From assembly GCA_947568835.1 (NCBI GenBank), contig OX387602.1:248001-312000 (forward strand): a DNA stretch of 64,000 bases. Direction: 5' to 3'. Made by a program: the position numbers and the translations under genes. Source of the stretch: Protonemura montana (lineage: Eukaryota; Arthropoda; Insecta; Plecoptera; Nemouridae). Every line of letters begins with the position of its first letter. Position 1 is the first letter of the stretch. Below the pieces are notes generated by a model. The model had not been told where the DNA came from. It was given only the letters and a program-made list of their open reading frames with translations, and did not search any database. Positions 56,330 to 64,000 of the stretch are shown piece by piece.

Positions 56330-59300
56330 GTGAAACAGATGACACTGATGTGTTGGTGTTAGTTCCTCCTGACTTCTTTGCAGTAGAGACTTCTGATTCC
56401 GATGAATCACTGGACGCACCGTTCTATAACGGGAGAAGTTGTAACTCAGAAAATCATGAAGGGGCTCAAAGAGAAGTTGTGAACACCCTTTTTCATCATG
56501 TAAATAGGCTCGAGAACAGATTATCTGCCATTGAAAGCAGAAATAGCTTTGAGGCCGATGAATCAGATTATCGTAATACACATTTAACACACACAAACAA
56601 TTTTGAAAGCCCCAAAAAGTCTATTCCTAGTATTTTTCAAGCTACACCACATAAATACCAACAGCTTACCTCATTGCCATCTACACCCTGTAACGCACAC
56701 ATTGATTATCTTCAAAAGTCGCATTCTCTTCCTCGGCGCAAGCCTAGGTCTTACCAAAGCTACGATTCGGCACATGACTTGGAGAGCGTGTCTACACCAC
56801 ACACACATAGCAACATGTCTTACCAAGAACAAGGGGAACAAAAACCAAATCAAAATTATCTGAAATCCAACAACATAACACCCTCCAAAGAATTTAGCCA
56901 CAGTCAATTGGCGGCTGGTGATGTCCGAACTGTTACACAACCTCGATATAATGCTGAGCTCATGGATGAGATAGATCAGTTCCTGAACAGTGTGGCAAAG
57001 ACTCCACAGGCTAAACGATCGGCCTATGAACGTAGCAAACAGGACAGTCTTTACAAGTGCGGAGAAAATTCGGCATCTATCCCCGAATTAAGTTTTGGTT
57101 TGAGAGAATTCAACAGCCTTCCTGTACGGGAAGAACCTGTCACCATTAAACACATGTCTCAGCTTGAGTCTCAATCACAAAAAGGAGAACAGAAAAGACT
57201 GAACCTACCCGAAGTAGAAAAACTCTTAAAAGAAATGGAGACAACGCAGAACATCATCGAATACAAGCTGCGACAGAAGGAGGCTCAGTTCGGAAGAAGC
57301 GTGCGAGATAATGCCGCTTTTCCTCGCCGATCCCTGCAAAGCGGAGACTCGATTGGCTCCGTACCCGACCTCGGGTTCGGTATACGGGACATGGCAACTG
57401 AGCAAATGTCTGACAAGAAGAGAACTCCTGTCATCGAGGACAAAGTCATCAAGAGGAGCATGAGTCTCTGTGGAGTTAATCCTTCGGACCAAGTGGCCAA
57501 CAAAACGTTGTCCCAGAAACCAAATTCAGATGGCAACGTGCACAAAACCTTCACACCAAGAAGACTAGAGCTAGGAAACGACCCAGGATCCATTCCAGAC
57601 TTGGGCTTTGGACTTGTCAACTGGTACAGAAATAATCCTGCTAGCAATTCTCAAACAAACTCAACTCACCCAAAGAGTATCCAAGAAACGGAGGTGGGAA
57701 CGGCTGGGAACTACGTGGAGGGAGGCAGCGCATCTTCAGTTCCTGACTTGGGTTTCGGACTACGAGATTTATGGTCAACCGATGGAACGTTAACAACCTC
57801 AGGCAACCAAAGAGAGCTGAACTCGCAGAGCCTCGAAAAAGTAAGCCTGCACTCAGATAGCAATCCTAGTGCCCGAAGCACCACATCTGGGCCTGTTAGC
57901 ACAGCCGTAGAAGCTCCTTGTACCAAGAAAGTCGACTTTTCCACGGAACCTGGTTTTAAAGACACTAGGATCAGTGAGCATGAATATACTTCTGTAAGTA
58001 AGCCAAACAGTTTCCTCAGCCTGTCAGAATTGTGGGGCAGCTCTGGAGTGGCGACAGCCCCTCTGAAAGATCCGTCCGATCTGAAGCAGCGACTCGAAGA
58101 GGAAAAGTACCGTCGAGAGCACTGCGAGCGTCTTATTCAGCAGCTGCAAAGCCGCTTGCTGGAAGAGCAGCAGAAGCTAGCGGTGGCCGTGCAAGTGGAC
58201 ACAGCCAAGGATGGTGTAATAAGACACTTCCAAGGTGCATGGACGCAACTAGTCTCACACTGGAATGAGCTCGAGGAGCAGCGGCACGAGTTGGCTACGC
58301 AGCTTCATGAGGATCGAGAACGGTACCAGGCAAGTGTTGGGGACTCGTTGCACAAACTCAAACGCTACGAGCTCGAGCTGTCTCAATCCCTGGACATGGC
58401 TCACAGTTACAAGGAGAAGTTTGAACAGATTGAAAGAGAAAAGAATGAATTCACCAAATCTGAAATCCAGAAGTTCCATGCTAAAATTCAGGAGAGGGAT
58501 CAAGCTGTTTTGAAAGCCAACCAAGATACGTCCAGAATACAAGGGGAGAGAGGAGAACTTTTTAGGAAAATCGGTATATTGGAAGAGGAGAGCAAAAAGG
58601 TGAGCTTAGTTTTATGATAGTAGAATTGGACAAATGAAAACTCTTGGTTCTTTCACTAGACATTTTCTGTTATTTGAATTTTCTCATAGTTTTTTTTCTT
58701 CATATTTTAGGATAGGGCAGCATTACTCAAGATGAGGAGCGATCTGGACCATAAAACCAAAGTGGTTAACGGACTTGAGGCGGACTCGTCTGCTCTTAAG
58801 GAAGGAAAGGAAACAGTACAACTGATGCTTAGAGAAGAGAAGAGCAGAAACACATTGCTGGAGCAACAGAAAAAGAATTTGCAAATAGCTCTAGAAGAAA
58901 GCAAAAAGAGAGAGGTTAGTTTTTCATTAGGGTCCTGGAGGTGGTCTGTTGTTTAGTTTATATAACAAGTTCATTGTATCTTGATGAGTATTATTAAAAT
59001 GATAGCATTAATAGCATATATTTATATGTAAGTAGTAGGTACTAAGGTCTGGTTACAGTTAACACAGTTTCAACTAAAATTAGGTAATAATAAAATTGTA
59101 GGGTAACGGTTGTGAAGATATGAGAGTGAGTTGTGGCAAGCAAACCCAGAAAGCAATGTGTTAAAATTACACGTCTACAAATATACTTTCAATACATTTT
59201 TGGGAAATTTGAATCAAATACAATATTGAAGGAATCTAGCAGAAAAAATGGCAAATTCAGTGCAGGTTTGTTTGCCCTCAAGGTAGAATTCAATAAAAAA

Positions 59301-60674
59301 ACATTAACAAAAAAACAACGAACTTTTTTTGGGGCTAGAGAAATGAATGGTTTTGTTTCTTCCTTCTAGAAACAGCTGCAAGAGGAAGTGAAAGCAACAG
59401 GGGTAAATGGGGACACACTGAAGAAGGAACTTCGCGACTTTTATCAAGAGCAAGTGGAGATTGTGGTTCGAGACAAGTTACAAGAATTCCAGGCTCAGCT
59501 GGATGCTGCAGAAAAGTCATTGCGTATTGAGCTGGAGACCAGGGAGCAAACCATCACTGGGATTGCTTCAAAGCAAATCAGTCAGATTTCTGAAAAGTAT
59601 GTTAATTTCTATAAATTAACATCAATTGCATCATACAAAGCATTTTTCTAAGCATAGATTCCCTTTATTTTTCTTTCAGACATCAGCTGGAAGTTAAACT
59701 TTTAGAGGAAAAGCACAAAGAGGAGCTTCAGCTCTACCAGTTGAAGCTGGCGCAAGCTACAAGTCACATACAAAAGCTTCAAAACAAGGTGAAATCGAGC
59801 GCCAACCGAAAGGGAGAGATTGTGGAACAGTTGCACGGTGTAATGGAAGCTCAGTGGCAGCAAGCACTTCGTATAATTAACGGTAACAGCCCTTCCCATC
59901 CTCAATCGCGACCGTCCAAGTCTCAGGTAAGACAGCCATGATGATGGCACCAGAATAGCAATAAATACAGCATGTCCATTACATTCAGAACTTGAGCTGA
60001 TTGAAACTTTCGTGTCCAGACCAATGGAGCAGACAGAAGCTGTGCATCTTCGGTGGTTAATCAAGCATCCTATCCCGTACCGCCACTCGATATTTCTCAG
60101 TGCACGTCAAGGCCATCTACCTGTGAAACCCCATTCGGGAAAGACGGTCAGGTGACTTATCGAGCAGCACCGGGAACTGAGCAGACAAATGGACAGAAGA
60201 TTGAGAATGATTTAAGGAAGTACATAGAGATGGTAATTCAATAATCATTGACATATTTTGTTTGCACTTTATTTTTTTGTTTATTTTTAAAATGTACCAA
60301 AATATATTTATCTTGAAATTTTAGTTGCTAAACAGATCACCTGGTAGTGCAGATTTAGACAATGGCCAATGGCAGCAACAGCCTAAGTACCAGAGTGGAA
60401 GACCTCAAGAATCTGTTGCAGCTGTAGCCAACACCAAACAACTTCACTGGGAGAGAGTGGACCCATCGGTTAGTAGCTGTATATGTTAGTAAAATGTCTT
60501 GGGATATTTATATTATTTTCTTGTTTCCAGCCATGTTCACAAGACAATTGATCTTTTGATACTTAGATTGAACAACAAGATGGCCGTGTTTCGGCACCTG
60601 ACTATGACTCCTCAAGAATAAGCCAAAACTCCGCATCAAAAGACTCAAGATTGGAAAAACCACCTTGGAAGTAG
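56326..60674 (+). CDS. CNTROB: Centrobin (CNTROB) orthologue
   Basis: Centrobin is a daughter-centriole coiled-coil protein needed for centriole elongation. Seven exons: 56326-58599, 58711-58914, 59370-59596, 59680-59926, 60020-60232, 60325-60468, 60567-60674 (TAG); 3,417 bases, 1,138 residues, all phases joining. The first ~580 residues are low in structure and hold four copies of a motif like GSVPDLGFGIRD. A long coiled coil follows, opening with LEEEKYRREHCERLIQQLQS, LLEEQQKLAVAV, which matches human HTRRKHCERHIQSLQ, LQQQLAVAV. Near the C-terminal coil, IVEQLHGVMEAQWQQALRII matches human LVERLQAMLQAHWDEANQLL. The C-terminus ends LEKPPWK. Assignment rests on these blocks; no search was run. 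Confidence 0.87.
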
Positions 60675-61479
60675 CAAAGGATACTAATACTCCATTCTTG
60701 GTCATTTTTACCTTCAACTCAAACCAGAAGGTTGTCCCTATAACAAATAATTTATTCTTAATGTGTTAGATGCTAATTAATATTCACCATTTATCCGTAG
60801 CTGCCACCAGCTTCCCAAAAATACCAATTTTCTGTGGACAAATAATGTTTTCTTAGTATTTATATGGGAGTGCTGAAATAACAGATCTACCACTATTTTT
60901 ACAAATTATTGGGTGCATTGGACTATGCAGAGTAGGTACTACTCATACACGTACTACCAAACGCCAATGTTAAACTGTCTTCGCAAATAATGGGCATCAA
61001 ATGAGTACTTTACCGACAAAAGTGGAGGATGCTTCTGGGCGAAGTCACCATCGTTTTGAGTGTTGAGAAATTTCAATTTGTTTTTTCTCGCAGATAACTG
61101 ACATTTGAGACTGGTTTATGCCCAATTAATCTTTATTAATGGTAAACTTGATGATTGATGCACATGCATAGATATTTTGAGTCGTAGTTATTTAATTGTA
61201 GAGGCTTAGTAAAAGGGATGGCCGCAAGCACAATTGGTTGTTTGCCCATCAGATAGTTTTGACATTAACGCTGGTCCTCCGACTAGCTATACACTCAACA
61301 GTACAACTATTTACGACCCAGCTTTTTACAGCAAAAAATATTGCTCATAAGTAAAGTACAAACAAATTTACCTAGTACCTGTTCCATGGCTGGGATAAGT
61401 TAGGAAACTCGACTTTCCAAGGTAGGAGTGGCCGAGTAGGACAGATAAAAAAAGGTTTACAACGTACTTTTGTTATTTT
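60675..61479. other. Centrobin 3' flank
   Basis: AT-rich DNA with no further exon. It should include the centrobin 3' UTR, but no confident poly(A) hexamer was picked. Confidence 0.4.
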
Positions 61480-61652
61480 GTTATCGGAAATATGTCAGGA
61501 CTGCTTTTACCCTTGATAAAGTAACAGGTACATGTTAAGAAACTTTGGGAATTTAGTTGTTCTTCACTTAGCATTCAAACCCCAGTTTAAAAAGTTTTGT
61601 CAAAACTAATGCTAAGGTTAGATAAAATAGACAAAGAGTCTAAAAATCATAA
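61480..61652 (+). mobile_element. Small hammerhead-bearing element, copy 4 (diverged)
   Basis: Matches copies 1 and 2 from ttatcggaaatatgtcagga to gagtctaaaaatcat. The ribozyme-like part (61,494-61,543) keeps GTC, GTAAC, GAAAC but the core reads CTTGATAA, and stem II is broken. It looks like an old copy. Confidence 0.6.
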
Positions 61653-63429
61653 TAGGTTTGCAACGTTTTTATCTCTTTGAACAGGGCAGCTGGCGAAACG
61701 TATGCCACTTGCAATCTCATCTCTTGCAATTGGCTATTTCTACCTTCCTAAGTTGTGTTACCTTCTTTCCTCTTCCGCAAATAATTTCGGGGCCTGAATA
61801 ACAACTAATGCATCTTGCAATGCTGTGCGGCTGCTTTCCCAGACGAAAGTGTAGTTTCTTGTACACATTGTTCCACGAGAATAGCGACTCATTTTTTTGG
61901 AAGTTTGTCGAATAACTTTGAACAAAATGATAAAGTAAAATGTTAGTCCAGTGAATCCACGACTAACAAGTTAAACGTTAATCCACTGGACAAACATCTA
62001 ACAAACAAATGTCGCTTTTCCGATGGAACAACGACTGCAAGGAACTAGACGTTTGGCCCGGATAGCAGCCATTTGGCTTTGCAAAATGTGTTAGGTTTTA
62101 TTCCAGTAGTCGCTATTTAGGCACCCCGTTCATTTAGTAGCCTTTTGGCACTTTTACATGTACATAAGTACCAACTCGATTCATTCCGAATACTGAACGG
62201 GGAAAATAAATCATCAGATCACAGTACCAATATGCATTCACAAACATCCTGACATCGACCACTTGGCATAGCCAAACACTAACACTTACCTCATATACTT
62301 TTAAATGGCTTTTGCCAAAACAACACTGCCAGAAGTGTTATCCTTGTGTACAATTATCTTATCTGAAGTGCAGTATTCTCAAGCTGGCAACCAAATAAAT
62401 TAGCTAATAGCAACTTTATTGTGTCAAGTGAATCTACATTGCTATCTTGCCATCTGAAAAGCATTTTGCTTCAATTAACAATTTTATCTGTTTATATTTA
62501 TGTTGGTACTACCTAAAAAGGGTATAGATATATTAATCCCTTGGGCTAGAAGCAAATGCTACCCAATATATTGTTACCAGGAAGCTTTTTAAAGACAGAT
62601 TCAAATAGTTATAGAATGTTTATCCAGCATATTAGAAACAAGCTTTTTCAATCATTTAAATCTGCATTCGAAGTTAATTAATCGACCCAGAGTTCTCTAA
62701 CAATATCTGCAAGAGATCAATATGCTTCGATAGGATTGAAGAGTATTTACCTTTTTGGCAATAGATTGTGGAATTACACTGGATGATGGGTTGGAAATTA
62801 GTAAGAATCCTGTATTTATATTGAAAATGTTTAATCTTCTCCAAAAATCTTCCAGAAAAAAGCTTCAGAAATTACCAAGTATTTATCAGTATCAATTTGT
62901 TTTGGATGAAAATAACGTGTTATCAATAAATATCGCAAAAAGTTACAGCTGCCATTTTAAATAAATATTATTTTCAAAAGCTTTGCAGGCCCTGCTTTTA
63001 AACCTTTGTAGCTACCTGCCAAATAAATCCTTGGAAGCTGAATACTTATCACCTAAAAGTTTTCCTGTATTTTGATGAAGACATAGTTCTAAGAATAGCT
63101 GTACCAACAGACCAGAACTTGGTAAGAAAAGATTTTTCAACAGTTTTAAATAGAGCTGCAATAAATTAAAACGAACTTCATGGACAATCTCAACAAAATT
63201 ATATGACATACAGTACTTGAAATAAGTTTGTATGCCCATACTGTACAATACATTTCAAGAAAAATCAAGCTGCGTCATTCCAATGCAGCTAAATGAAATA
63301 CGTTTCCAAACACGTAACTCTCGATGCTAACAAGAGGTTAGAGATCAATAACACGAGAAGAGAACTAAAACGATACGAATGTAGTATCGTCTGTAAACAG
63401 ATAGTAGTCTTGTTGGAAATACATTTGAG
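61653..63429. other. Intergenic DNA, nothing recognised
   Basis: AT-rich. A 69-codon frame at 62,755-62,964 starts MAIDCGITLDDGLEI but has no recognised domain, no non-AUG-free start evidence and AT-rich codon use like its surroundings, so it is not called as a gene. Confidence 0.45.
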
Positions 63430-63435
63430 TTTATT
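63430..63435 (-). terminator. Possible poly(A) signal of the unidentified gene
   Basis: AATAAA on the minus strand 28 bases after the stop codon. That would make a very short 3' UTR; a distal site is also possible. Confidence 0.35.
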
Positions 63436-63463
63436 AGACGGGTTGTGGGCAGGTGCTGGTGTA

Positions 63464-63761
63464 TCACAGAGGTAGCATGTGATGGTGATGAGGTAGCACG
63501 TGCGTGGGCATGCCCATCATGTGTTCTGAGTAGCCGGCCTGGTGCCCGCTCGCTTGGATGCGATGTTCGGGCATCTCGGAGTCGAGCTGGTGAGGGTACT
63601 GAGCCATCATGCCCATGCTGGTCGAATTGGTCACCGCCACCGGGCTGGGCTGCTGCCCTGTGCCAAGCCCCAGAGTCTGCGCTGGCTCATGTACTACAAT
63701 CTGGCGCTGCTGGTTCGAGTGGCTGCCACGAGCCATTCCTGGACCTCCCCCTGGACCGCCT
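63464..63761 (-). CDS. Last coding exon of an unidentified gene
   Basis: On the minus strand a tgcag acceptor at 63,762-63,766 opens a GC-rich exon of about 99 codons ending HVLPHHHHMLPL, stop TGA. The product is Gly-, Gln-, Met- and His-rich (GGPGGGPGMARGSHSNQQRQ, MGMMAQYPHQLDSEMPEHRI), a style common in transcription co-regulators, but I cannot name the gene. A longer open frame into 63,919 crosses the acceptor and its upstream AT-rich part is likely intron. The rest of the gene lies beyond 64,000. Confidence 0.6.
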
Positions 63762-64000
63762 CTGCACATAACAATGTCATGCAACAGACTATGTTGGGTC
63801 ACTTCTTTTTCCATCTCACTGACACAAGCAGGTGTGGACAGTGCAAAATCAAAATTTTTGAATTTAACATTGTTCATTCCTTGCCAACTAATGTATTTCA
63901 ATTGACCACTGTGGGCCATGATTTCTAAAAAGTAGCATTTGATGTTCCAAAAGATGCCAAAGTATTTTTTCCAGCCAACATTTTTTCAGTTATGATTTGC

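Noticed and set aside
62755..62964. 69-codon frame in the right intergenic region
   Set aside because: AT-rich, no ATG at its listed start, no recognised domain or splice partners.

Overview
The window is animal nuclear DNA. Its genes are split by GT-AG introns, coding exons are GC-richer than the AT-rich introns, and six genes have clear human counterparts (read by eye, no search run). Degraded non-LTR retrotransposons, hAT transposons, SINEs and many minisatellites point to an invertebrate, perhaps an arthropod. The species cannot be fixed from the sequence.

Layout. 1-12,625 (+): the 3' part of an HD-PTP/PTPN23 orthologue; the BRO1-encoding 5' part lies outside the window. 12,626-25,972: gene-poor DNA holding two nested hAT transposons (14,768-18,596 and 15,995-17,940, each with a perfect 8-bp target duplication), a non-LTR retrotransposon corpse, a 5S-rRNA-like 91-bp minisatellite and a 45-bp minisatellite. 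25,973-50,988 (+): a complete GTPBP1 orthologue of 12 exons and 653 codons. Its intron 9 is 16.4 kb and is almost filled by a 15.1-kb hAT-like element whose interior is 1.08-kb satellite units plus a 2-kb decamer satellite. 52,447-54,604 (-): a compact run of YIPF3-like, NCBP2AS2-like and MED9 genes. 56,326-60,674 (+): a centrobin (CNTROB) orthologue. 63,464-63,761 (-): the last coding exon of an unidentified gene.

The genes are housekeeping and do not form one pathway: endosomal sorting (HD-PTP), a translational-type GTPase linked to mRNA turnover and ribosome rescue (GTPBP1), Golgi membrane (YIPF3), Mediator (MED9) and centriole (centrobin). The unusual content is in the non-coding DNA: most long introns are filled by their own tandem-repeat family, in places up to the splice site. 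A 5S-derived SINE appears to have seeded two successive satellites. About 170-bp elements carry a type I hammerhead-ribozyme motif. A hAT-like element has grown to 15 kb through internal satellites.

Method and limits: all exon junctions were read by eye. They keep frame in every gene, which is strong internal support, but no transcript or database evidence was available. Minisatellite and element borders are good to a few bases to tens of bases.
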